Notes under the pieces: generated by a model
The model's database searches: none
Told to the model about the DNA's origin: nothing
The model's input: only the letters and a program-made list of their open reading frames with translations
NCBI GenBank assembly: GCA_963920575.1
Contig: OY986967.1
Span: forward strand, 17,588,094-17,652,093
Length of the DNA stretch: 64,000 bases
Direction: 5' to 3'
Source of the DNA: Narthecium ossifragum
Taxonomy: Eukaryota > Streptophyta > Magnoliopsida > Dioscoreales > Nartheciaceae
Shown: positions 43,910 through 54,400 of the stretch, in pieces
Layout of the letters: each line of letters begins with the position of its first letter
Numbering within the stretch: position 1 is the first letter of the stretch
Made by a program: the position numbers and the translations under genes

Positions 43910-44891
43910 TGTTAGCCCTAATATTGTTTCGATGATGTCAATATATGTTTGATGATAAAACATTGGTTTAATCTTAATATCCCTTAATTTGGAAAGCATT
44001 AAAATCATAATTAATGTGTTTTTGTACTGACGGTCGATGCACGGATCGACCGCGGGAGCTATTTATGGGAAAAGAGCCTGACGATCGATGTGGCGGTTGA
44101 TGGACCGATCGACCGTAGGCTATGTGACCATGTCTTGGAGGTGCGACGGTCGAACGAGGTATCGACTCTGAGAAGTGGTTTTCGCAACAGAGCCTGACGG
44201 TCGATGTCACGATCGATGCGACGGTCGACCGTGACGCTTCACGGACGATGCGTAGATCGACCGTGGATCAAGAAGAACCTGTCGGATGATGTCACGGACG
44301 ATACGACGGTCGACCGCCAGCCCAGAAAAGAGCCGTTAAAGAACCGTTGCATGAGCACAAAATAGTCGTTGGGAGGCCATTTGGAGGGCTTTGGAGCTCA
44401 GCTATAAAAGAAAAGTTGCAGCAAACTTGGATGAGACTTAGAGGGAGCTAAGGGATTATTTTAATCATATTCTAGTAAGTTTCTATCTCTTTATTAGTGA
44501 GCTAATTCTTTGTAAAACTACTTCAGGTGTGAAGTAGACCTTGAGAGAAATATCCAAGAGAGAGCTTGGAGAGATTGTAAGGTTACCAAGCACTCGTAAG
44601 CTTGGTGGATAGGTTGCCAAGCATCCGGAAGCTTGGTGGACAACTTGTAAGAGGTCTTGCAAGTAGTGGAACCTCAAGGAGGCCCTTGAGAGAAGTGGAT
44701 GTAGGCAAGGTTGGCCGAACCACTATAAAATTATGGTGCAATCTCTCTAACTCTCATCTCTTATCCTTGCTTTAACATATTTTGCTCTTATCATTTGCAA
44801 GCATATGATTTAATTAGACTCATCCTATTTAGATTTCCTTAATTGATTTTATTGTACAAGGCCTAAGATAAACCCCCCTCTTAGACCTTTA
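43910..44891 (+). mobile_element. Solo copia LTR of the second Sirevirus family
   Basis: TGTTAGCCCTAATATTG..CTTAGACCTTTA, 982 bp, perfect TSD GGGAT (43905-43909 and 44892-44896). The final CA has become TA; the truncated 5' LTR at 27758-28341 ends ACTTTCA. Contains a GGTCGA array (44028-44320) and a TATA box (TATAAAAG at 44403-44410). It is inserted in an older member of its own lineage. Confidence 0.85.
44028..44320. promoter_or_regulatory. GGTCGA palindrome array upstream of TATA in copia LTR
   Basis: More than a dozen ACGGTCGAT, ATCGACCG and GACGGTCGACCGT variants end about 85 bp before TATAAAAG. Strings TCACGGACGATGCG and ACAGAGCC(T/C)GACGGTCGAT are also present in the Tekay-like LTR array at 23800-24175. 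Position suggests a U3 promoter element; function is inferred. Confidence 0.7.
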
Positions 44892-45560
44892 GGGATGATT
44901 GGTTCTTTACTCTATTTGATTGCTAGTAGAACGGGCATCATGATTAGCGTTTGTCTTTGTGCTAGATATCAAGCATGTCTTAAGGAATCGCATTTGGGTG
45001 CAGTCAAGAGGATTTTTAGATATCTTTCGGGAACCCAAAACTATGGTTTGTGGTACCCTAGAGAATCATCTTTTGATCTAATTGGCTACTCCGATGCGGA
45101 TTTTGCCATATTTAACCTTGATAGGAAAAGCACAAGTGGCACATGTCATTTTCTTGGTCATGCACTTGTTTCTTGGTTCTCCAAGAAGCAAAATTCAGTT
45201 GCATTATCCACCACTGAGGCCGAATATATCGTGGCGGGTAGCTGTTGTGCACAATTACTTTGGATGAAAATGCAATTGGTAGACTATGACATACATGTAA
45301 AACAATTGGCTATTAGGTGTGACAACACAAGTGCCATCAACCTTTCTAAGAATCTAATTCTACATTCTAGAAACAAACACATAGAAATTAGACATCACTT
45401 TTTTCGTGATCACACACAAAAATGAGAAAATTTACTTGAATTTGTGAGCACCGATCATTAACTCGCAGATATACTAACCAAACCATTGAGTGAAGACAGG
45501 CTTTGTTATCTTATAAGAGAGCTTGGAATGACAAATGGGTGTCCAAAATAAAGGAGCTAA
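44892..45560 (+). pseudogene. Second Sirevirus RT tail and RNase H
   Basis: Encodes MIGSLLYLIASRTGIMISVC, ESHLGAVKRIFRYLSGTQNY, GYSDADFA, GHALVSWFSKKQNSVALSTT, EAEYIVAGSCCAQLLWMKMQ and RNKHIEIRHHFFRD. Stops interrupt the last part, which ends DILTKPLSEDR..LIRELGM near 45530. Confidence 0.88.
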
Positions 45561-46102
45561 AAGGAAAAGGTATGGTCACCTCTTTATTTACTATTTCATG
45601 TCATATCCTACTTGAGTGCCAAAACTTTGAATTACTAAGAAATTTTGATGTTTGATGAGTTTTATTTAGCTTATAATATTTAATTACATGTGTACGCAAA
45701 GTTTCATGATGTTTTGATTTAAAAATAATTTTAAATTAAATTTCAAAATTCATTTTCTGGAATTGACGGTCGATCCAGACTTCCTGACGGTCGATCGCAA
45801 GTATATTTTTGTTTTTCACATATCGCGCTTGACGGTCGACCGCCAACGTCTTAGGACCGACCGTGAGATTTTCTTTTTAAGCATATTATGCTCTGACGGT
45901 CGACTGCCAACTTCTTAGGATCAACCGTGAGATTTTAATTTTACACATTGTTCACGATGGTCGACCACCAACTTCAAGGGTCGACCGCCACGGATTGCAT
46001 GACAACTTAAGTGAGGGCTTTTCAGTGATTTTCACGTCTCCCCTTATAAACCCCCCACCCGATCAAACATTCATTCTTCTCCTGGTTCGACCGTGCCCTA
46101 GT
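45561..46102 (+). other. 3' region of second Sirevirus with GGTCGA repeats
   Basis: Noncoding. 45768-45990 holds about nine GACGGTCGA(T/C) or TCGACCG motifs in a looser array with AT-rich spacers, including a roughly 70-bp unit seen twice (CTTAGGACCGACCGTGAGATTTT near 45850 and CTTAGGATCAACCGTGAGATTTT near 45913). No 3' LTR could be found. Confidence 0.55.
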
Positions 46103-47473
46103 GATCGCTCGCAAATGTGTCGTTAAAACGTTACAAACTTAATCAAATATTAATTTATAATCCTTATTCAATCACTGCACTACTATGTAGGATAGCGATG
46201 AAGTCGGGAGTCGATCCACAGGGAAAACATTGGAAACTAAACTCAATTCTCGAAACTCTAAAACTAAGGAAAATAATCAAAGATAGAATAGAGTTATCTA
46301 AACTAATAAATAAAAGAAATAAAAGGTTGATCAATTCGAATCAATGGAGTAGTTACTTAGGAATTACTCAATCCACCCTAGTTTCGTTATTAGTCTTCTC
46401 TAGTTATCATCTTGTTCCCTTTTCTCAACATTATGGATCATATGGCTACAAGCTCACATGAATTCCTAAAATAAAATTAACGTTCTAAAAAAAAAAAACA
46501 AAAAGCAACTCCTCGCTAGGGTAATTAATGTTACTCATACATAAAAAACATATTTTTCTTAATTAACTTGATGACGTAAAAAATGATATCTTGTATTTAT
46601 ATGTTTACTTCTTCCATATTGTTCGCACCTAAAAATGATATCATATTATTGTATTTATAGCTCCAACGTTGTCAAGTGTCTCATAATTATCTTTTCTTCT
46701 CCCACGACCAATGTCTTTGACTCATTCTTGGGTCCACATGTAGAGCTTCAATTCTCGACCTGACTTCATCTTCTCACATGCATGATCTCGACCCACTATT
46801 TGATTTGTCAATCGACAGCTTCCTTCGTCCGATGTTGGATCGTCTTTTCACAGCTTCCATCGGTCGTCGTTGGATCGTCCATGGTCGAATCTTTTTCTCA
46901 AATCCATTATCCTTGTCCTATATTAAGAAAGGTCGTTTGCAAATAATTTACATTTGTTGAGTCACGCTCGAGATCGGGCCTGGTAGATCGGGTTCAAGCT
47001 AGGCTTGACCTAACCCAATCTTGATTGTGCTTGGGTTAGGACGGGTCGAGCCGGGCTCTAGCCCGTTAAGGTGGATTTGGGTTGGACTTTGACCTGGCTT
47101 CATGGGGGAGCTCTATCAAATATGTACCGAATTTTCTATCCTAATGTTTTATTTATCCAAATTTATTATAAAAAATTCATGTTAAGTTCGAATATATGAT
47201 CAAGTTATATAAAAAGACTAGTCCTATCCCCTGCCACATAGCAGGGTAACCAACATCTCTCCTCACCTCCGTCATAACTTCCCACTAGCCCCCTCCCCTA
47301 TTATTACCCCCTTCACATCAGCAGTCATATATGATAAATTTGTCACATAGAATGTCAATAGAACAATTAAAAATTATTTTATAATCAATTTTTATATAAA
47401 AATGATAATAATAATTATCGAATGTTCAGAAAATAAATGATGATTAGGGGAAGGTGATGGTCACCGTGGCAGA
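46103..47473. other. Intergenic DNA with an LTR-like fragment, otherwise unassigned
   Basis: 46103-46230 includes GATCGCTCGCAAATGTG and GGAGTCGATCCACAGGG, typical of the reversed end of Athila/Tat-like LTRs, so a minus-strand LTR fragment is likely. Its other end was not found. The remainder (46500-47473) is AT-rich with no gene recognised. ORFs at 46117-46461 and 46778-46960 have no recognisable domain. Confidence 0.4.
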
Positions 47474-48022
47474 CAGTGATGGCAACGGGGCGGATCGGGG
47501 CGAATATTGAAAATACCATACCCGTCCCCGCACTCCTCCGCCCATACCATAACCGCCCATTCCCCGCGCGGATAATGGGGATCGCGGACCATAACCATCC
47601 CCGCGGGTACACGGATATTACCCGCAATCCGCGGTTACCCGCCATCCGCGGTTATCCGCAAAACCTAAAAAAACCATTCAATTAGCATTAAGCCTCTAAA
47701 ATTTAAATCTAAATCCACCAAACTATCATCAACATTCGGTCTCTAAAATCTAGATCCACAAACACTCATCAACAATTAGTCTTTATTAGAGTATTATTAC
47801 AAAAATAGACTCTTTAAAATCCACCAAACCAACATTTAGTGCCGGGGCGGGGCGGATAGCGGGGCGGATATTACCCAATACCATAATCCGCCCCGTACCC
47901 GCGCGGATTTTAAATTTGAAAACCATACCCGTATCCACGAGTAAAATATCTATACCATACCCGTCCCCATCGGTGCGGATCGGATCGGTTATGCAGCGGG
48001 GCGGTCAATTTTGCCATCCCTA
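47474..48022. mobile_element. hAT-type non-autonomous element near the CBSX promoter
   Basis: 549 bp with short inverted ends CAGTGATGGCAACGGGGCGG (left) and TAGGGATGGCAAAATTGACC (right complement). The perfect 8-bp TSD GTGGCAGA lies at 47466-47473 and 48023-48030. An 8-bp TSD and CA(G)NGATGGCAA ends are typical of hAT MITEs. The interior is rich in CGGGGCGGAT and CCCGCGG motifs on both strands; ORFs there (47415-47685) come from this composition. The right end lies 284 bp upstream of the CBSX start codon. Confidence 0.85.
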
Positions 48023-48030
48023 GTGGCAGA

Positions 48031-48306
48031 TGACAGGGGCCACCTCGTCAAATATACACTTAGAAACAGATGATCATCTCGACATCTCCTGCTTCAAACA
48101 AATCCCTATCTTGTTCGACACTTCCTTCTTCCTTCCTCCATTAAAATCCACTTTGAAACGCCTCTCCCCGCCGCCTTCTCCTCTTCTCCTCTTCCACCAC
48201 GAACCAACCAAGGCTCAAGGCTTAGGGGGGAGAGAGAGACCAGCCAACGAGACCTAAGAGTGTGAGAAGAGATCTATCCGTCTCTAACTTTGTTTATCTC
48301 TACTCG
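48031..48306 (+). promoter_or_regulatory. CBSX upstream region and presumed 5' UTR
   Basis: The 276 bp between the hAT element and the start codon contain a possible TATA-like AAATATACA at about 48048 and a CT-rich stretch (CTTCTCCTCTTCTCCTC, 48175-48195) common in plant 5' leaders. The transcription start is not determinable from sequence alone. The frame is open upstream to 48262, but the Met at 48307 is preferred because it begins a transit-peptide-like sequence. Confidence 0.45.
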
Positions 48307-48498
48307 ATGGGTACCCTCTTGCTGTTGGACGCCGTCGCCCTCCCTCTCCTATGCCGCCTGTATCCTACCTCCTCCACCCCCCGCGGGTACCCCTCCCTCT
48401 CTCTCCGCCGCCGGCGGCCCGTCATTACTAGATCCGTCGCCGCCGCCAGGCCGTCCGCCGTCTCCGGCGGTAGGGACTTGGTAACCAATTCCGTCCCG
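48307..48498 (+). other. CBSX: CBSX exon 1 (transit peptide)
   Basis: 64 codons. Donor GTGAGT follows at 48499. GC-rich (about two thirds), unlike the surrounding AT-rich DNA. Ends after NSVP in phase 0. Confidence 0.88.
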
Positions 48499-51400
48499 GT
48501 GAGTGGATCTATTGAGTCTTGGCTAATAAAAATGGGGCTTTCTGCTATGATTTCTTGGGGTTTGTTCTTCCTGCTGATTTGTCTAGAGGATTTAGGGTAT
48601 TTGCTTGCCGACTGTGATTCTTGGAGTTTGAGCGCTGGGGTTCTCTCTGTTGGCATGTATGTTACCTGTTCTCGTGGATACTTACCGTTTCTTGAGATAG
48701 TTAAAAGCCAATTAGCTGCAAGCTGATGAATGGATAGTCATTTCGAGCAAAGAATTTCACTCGAGTTGTGCTGTCGAACGGCAGGTATCTTTAGCCCTTT
48801 TATTTGGACCTATAATGGATGGGTTTTAGTAAGCCACAAGGATGTGACAAGCCTTTCCACTCTTTGTTTAACACGCAATAAAGGTAGAAACCGCAGTTAA
48901 TGTTATAGGGCAGTCAAAATCAAGTCAGACTTTGGAATTGTTTTTGGCAGAAAAAAACTCTTGAATTAAGTAAACTGCTTGAAGCTACATCAAATTGGTA
49001 TTTGATTCCAAAAGATTCTACAGAACAAGGACAGTGTGCATTTCTGATGCTAAATTGACATAATAGATACATAGCCCACAGGGCTCATAATTTACATAGG
49101 TTCAAAGGACTTTCCTGAATGCATGATGCTGTATTACCGCAGACAGTCAATCAAGTGCGAATAACAAAAGGGACACCTAATCCTTATGATTTTGTAAAAT
49201 TGATTAAATTCTTCTACTTGTTAGCTATCAACTAACTGGCCCTGCATTCAGTTCGTAATAGGTGATGTAGGTGATGGGCATGCAGAAAGAGGTCTTCTAC
49301 TTGTTAGCTATCAAATTACTGGCATGCAGTCCTCGGACACTTGTCAAACATGTGTCGGTCACTTTTCTAGCGTGTCTTTTTTAAAGGTTCATCATGTGAC
49401 AGACAAGAATACACAGCCCCATACTGTTTTCTCTATCGGGTGGAAGTTAGAGACAATATCAGGTTCAAAAGTTCCCTTCTTCCGTGATGTAAAGCCTTAA
49501 TCTTAAAATATTAAGACGCGGCAAGTTAATGCCAAACTAGTGCGTTGGGTGATGGTGTATTGATTTTTAAGCTAAAAAGTACATGAGGTTTTTACTTTTT
49601 CTAGTCTTGTATCTTCAATGAAATATTCTTGTACATAAGACATGCAAAAAAGTTTCTTCTATGTGTCCTTGTCATATTGTGTCCTGTATGTTACAAAAAT
49701 CGTTGTGTCGGCGTGCCCGTGTCATGCCGTATTCATGTTGATTGTTTGTGTCCGTGCTTTCTAGACAGCAACGTAAAGCGACGCTTGATTGATCCATGCT
49801 ACACTTAATCTAGTACATGTATTTTCGACCAGCTTAAAGTTGAAGGTGGCTAAAGTGAAAAAAAGAACGAACCCCATAGTAAAAGTGAACATGAGTGCCA
49901 TGCTTCTGGAACTCACGGCTAGCCGTTGTTGATTAAGGAGAAAGCTGCGAAGAAGATATGAGGGGCTGAGAAGCCTTGAGAACAAAACAAGAAGGTCTAG
50001 AAAAGGAGAAGGCTTTTGGAGTTCAAGTCACTTGTAGATTTTTAAAGCATTTTCCTCTTGATGATTGATGCTAGGGGATGATTGGCATATAACTGTTTGA
50101 TTTATTATATTCTTGATTTATCGTGTCTTGATTTCATGTGGAAATTGGGGTGTAACAGAAGGCCTGCTGTTCAGAAAGATTTGGCTTAGAGAAAAAACTT
50201 TACTTCAGAATCTCCAAATAAATATTCATGTTTAGAACCTCATCATTTATCATTCTTTTGACTATACTGCTTGTGAAACGATCCAATTCTTTGAGTTTGA
50301 CTTGGTCATGTTTAACCTTTTGAGATATTATGAATATTGTAAATTGATATGGAACAATAATGATATGTCTTAAATAGTAGCAATGTTATTTCCTCGACAA
50401 CTAATATTCACAATTTTAAGATGAATTCTTCATGACAGTACAATATTTCAGATTCAACATTCATTTAAAGCCCGAGGTTTGATGATACGCCAAGCCTTCT
50501 CGTAGGCACGGGTACCGGGTCTCTTGCATGGTCTTGGCTCCTCCTTAGCCAAATCTATGGCTAGGTCGAGAGATACCTTTAGGGTTTTAGGAGAAGGATC
50601 CTAGGTATTCGATGAGGAAGGCGTAGACTAGAGGAGAGAGACGGATGAGAAGAGGGATACCTTGCAGCTTCTCTAGGGTTGGCCGGCTACTCCTGGAGAT
50701 CCAAGCAAAGAAAAGTGGAGGAAGAGAGACAGCGGCTAAGGAAGGATGCCGGAGTTGGAGACGTGGAAGGTGGCTGGTAGCGGCGGACGACGACCGGTCA
50801 TTGGTGGTGGCCGGCTGATGGAGAAGGGCCGGCTGTAGAAGAGAAGGTGGAGATGGCTCGTGGGTTGTGGAATATTAAGTTATAGCTACTCCTAAGATTA
50901 TTCTACTAATAACTCTATTTTATTCTTCAAAATTCATCCATGCCCTAATACAAACTATAGAAGTTCTTTTATAGAAGCCTCAAGAGAGTTTGTACTCCAA
51001 CTAGAGAACTACCTTGCTTTAATCAGCAAGTAATTAGACTCTTTCTAATTCAACTCCAAATTGACTCCTAATAACCAGGAATTAAGCAAATGGTTTAACT
51101 CAACCAAAACTAGGAGTCAATTAAAAAGAAACTCAATTGGGAATTAAACTCTTAAAACCAGGGATTGATCCAAACTAAGATAACTATTAGACCATCTAGG
51201 AAAGGGTTCCCTAGAGTCTGGCCTTGATCTGTGACCTAGTCCATGACTGAGTCCTCCTAGGAGGTGGGGCCTGACCTGCGTGGGTTCCGCCTGGATCTAC
51301 CCCATGTGTGGGCCCCACCCTATAATTGGGCGTGGGTTGGTCTAGCCCAGGTGGAGTTGGACTTCCAATCGTATCATCCCCTCTCCCTTCGAAAAGTGCC

Positions 51401-54400
51401 TTGTCCTCAAGGCCGAAGTCGGGATAACGATCCAAGAAATCAGTGAATACCTCCCATGTGGCTTTAGCTGGACTATGGCCCTTCAAATGTACTAGAACTT
51501 CTTCTGGTTGTCGGGAAGGGCGCCGATGCTCAATAATAGCCTGGGGGTACAGCTTGGGTTGCTCCTCTGAGGGGCCAGGAATCTCGGTGATGACGGGTAC
51601 TTCTGTTCCAACGTGCTTTTTCAGTAGTGACATATGAAAAACGGGGCGCACCTTGGAATCTGATGGAACTGATGGAAGGCGGAGGCGATAGGCGACAACT
51701 CCTATACGCTCCAGTACCTCGTACGACTCATAGAACTTCGCGGCAAGCTTCTGTGACTTGCGCTTGGCCACGAACTTCTGTCGATAGGGCTGTAACTTGA
51801 CGTAGACCATCTCTCCAATCCAAATCTCGACGTCTCGATGTCCACGGTCATAGGTCTGCTTCATCATATTCTGGGTTGCGGCCAATCTTGATTTGACATC
51901 TGCTATCACTTGATCCCGTTTAACTAGGAAATGATCTACAACTGCTGATCTGGCGGTCCCAGGTACGTAAGAGAGGAGGGACGGTGGAAGTCGCCCATAC
52001 ACTATCTCGTAGGGTGTCCGCTGGATGCTAGAGTGCCAACTAGTGTTATAGGTGTACTCCGCCCAAGTCAACGATTGGGTCCATTGTGTAGGACAATCAC
52101 CTGAAAAACATCGTAAGTACATCTTTGGGATCGATTTACTATCTCAGTTTGGCCATCTGTCTGTGGGTGGTAGGCTGAGGAGAATATGAATTTGACTCCC
52201 TGAAGTTTGAAAATCTCCTACCAAAAGTTGTTGGTGAAGGTAGGATCTCGATCAGAAACAATACTGGTTGGCATGCCATGGTGGTTGAACACGGTGTCGA
52301 AGAAGACTCGGGCTACGGAATATGCCGTGTAGGGATGCCGTAGGGGAGCGAAGTGTGCATACTTGGACAATCTGTCGATGACTACTAGAATTGTCGTGTA
52401 TCATCTAGAAGAAGGAAGGCCGTCGATGAAGTCCATAGAAACATCAGTCCATACCTCTTGGGAAATTGGTAGGGGCTGAAGTAGGCCTGTTGGCTTTAGA
52501 GTCTCGGCCTTGTGTCGCTGGCAAGTGACACATTGGCGGATGAAGTCCTTGATCTACGCCCGAGCTCCCTTCCAGTAGAAGGTGGTTCGCAGCCGATGCC
52601 ACATCTGACGACCCCTTCATGAGTGCTGGAATGTATGGTCGCCAAGATATCTAGGATTACTGGGGAGTGCTTCCTCAAGAAGATGCGGTCTTTGTGGAAA
52701 ATGACTCCATTGCGAACGGACCAAGGTTCCTTGATTTCTCCACTCTGGATGTTACTAGCAAGCTTCATCATCTCGGGATTGGTCATAACATCTTCCTGGA
52801 TTGGTTCAAGCCATTGGAGTACCGGACTTGAGATGGCTGCTACCGAGGGTGGAGTCACTGCCCCAAGGGGAGAAGTTGAGCTGTCCTCTGGTTGGTCGCC
52901 TGGAGAGTTTACCATTGATGAAACAAGGGCCGGTGTGGACATGGCCCCTTCTTTGGGTTCAACTGGCAATTCTATGGATATTTGGCCGATCATCATACTA
53001 AGGGTTGGCTCTCCCTGGTCCACGACGTCTTGGACCTCCTCCTCAAGCACAACTCCAACCAGATCTTCTATTGCTGTGTCCTGAAGGCTGTCGTTGACAA
53101 CTTCTATGTTGTAGAGTTGCTTGCAACGGTGCCCTGGGTATAGGGCTCGTCACATTGGAAGCAAAGTCCTTGTGATCTCCGTTGTTGCAGTTCAACTAGG
53201 GATAGCTGTCTCCATTGAGGTCGGATTGCAGTTTGAGTCTGACTAGGAGTCCTAGTTTGAGTAGGATTAGGAGTCCTAGTCTCACTCGAACTCCAGTTTA
53301 CGGGCGCGGTACGGGCAGCGGGGGCTGGACGGGTAGGTGCGGCCGTCATCCTTACCGTAGCGTGCCGGATCGCGTGCTGCTTCGCCTCATGAGTCTTGGC
53401 GTAGCTGATGGCCTCGGTTATGGTGGCTGGTCTAGCGAGCTGAATGTTGTACCTGATGGTTGGCTTCAGTCCGCTGATGAAGAGACTCAGTACAACATCC
53501 CGAGCCAAATGTGTGACACGACCTAGGCCTCGGTCAAACCGGATCTGGTAGTTTCGGACAGAGCCATCTTGCTGAATCTGAGTGAGTTCACCAATGGGGT
53601 CCTCGTAGGTCGTCGGTCCATAGCGCAAGTGCAGGGCATGCTGAAAGGTATGCCAAGTCACGCACTCATCCGTATTCTTCGATAGCTGGTACCATGTCTG
53701 GGCATCTTCATCAAAGTGATAAGCGGCGTAACGGACCTTCTCTCGTTCATGGATAGGATGATAAGAGAAGAAATGTTCCGTCTTGAGAATCCAATGAGTA
53801 GGATCCATAGAACCATCATAGCGGGGGAAATCCATACGAGGCATCCGGGCAGCAAAGGGTGGCTCACGGATTGGGGTAAGGGCTGGTTCATATGCAGGTG
53901 GGGTATGAGGAGGGTAGTAATGGGGATGTGGAGGAGATTGTTTTAGGGTACATGTGGAGGGGGTATAGACTGCTGGTATGGAGGTGGGTGATAAGCCGGA
54001 TGTAGGGTTGATGTGGTGGCGGTGGAAGGGTAGTGGAGCAGGTAGTGGTGGAAAGGTGGTGAGGTCGATCAAGGGTGTGGTTCTAGGAGAAGTAGGGTTC
54101 ATGGTTGGAGGTGGATTAGGGTTAGGGTTACCTCCAGGTTCTCTCATGGCTCCTTGATTCCTTCCTTGCATCTGTATTGCCATGAAGGCAATTCTCTCCG
54201 AAATCCCTAGGATGATGTTCTGCATCTCCCGTTGCGAATCCCGCATCTTCTGCTGCGAGTCCCGCATCTTCAGCTGTGCGGTTTGCACTGTCCGCAGCGA
54301 CCCGTTGAGGCTCTCCATCTCTTCTCCGGTTACAGGGCTTTCCCGCTCATGGGAAGTACTTACGGTGGTATCTCCTGCCATCAGCGCAGCTTCAGGAAGG

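Larger units (their letters stand above)
27758..46102 (+). mobile_element. Second Sirevirus-type copia element, decayed and nested
   Basis: Plus-strand gag-pol remnants occur in order at 28404-30302, 38482-39634, 42774-43909 and 44892-45560. They join seamlessly once four insertions with clean TSDs are removed. The 5' LTR is truncated at its left end and no 3' LTR was found. The right limit near 46102 is where a different LTR-like text begins. Many stops, frameshifts and a changed RT active site show that it is dead. Confidence 0.8.

Noticed and set aside
46117..46461. 114-aa plus-strand ORF
   Set aside because: Lies in LTR-like sequence with the CGATCCACAGGG signature; no domain is recognisable.
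47415..47685. ORFs on both strands in the hAT element
   Set aside because: GC-rich short repeats of the element; no transposase motif and the element is only 549 bp.
48300..48656. 118-aa minus-strand ORF across CBSX exon 1
   Set aside because: Antisense to a well-supported exon and rich in Arg/Glu as expected for the complement of a GC-rich transit-peptide exon.
48499..48726. Read-through of CBSX exon 1 to a 154-aa protein
   Set aside because: A GTGAGT donor follows NSVP and the downstream residues are hydrophobic intron translation unlike the family; exon 2 joins in phase to give the expected protein.
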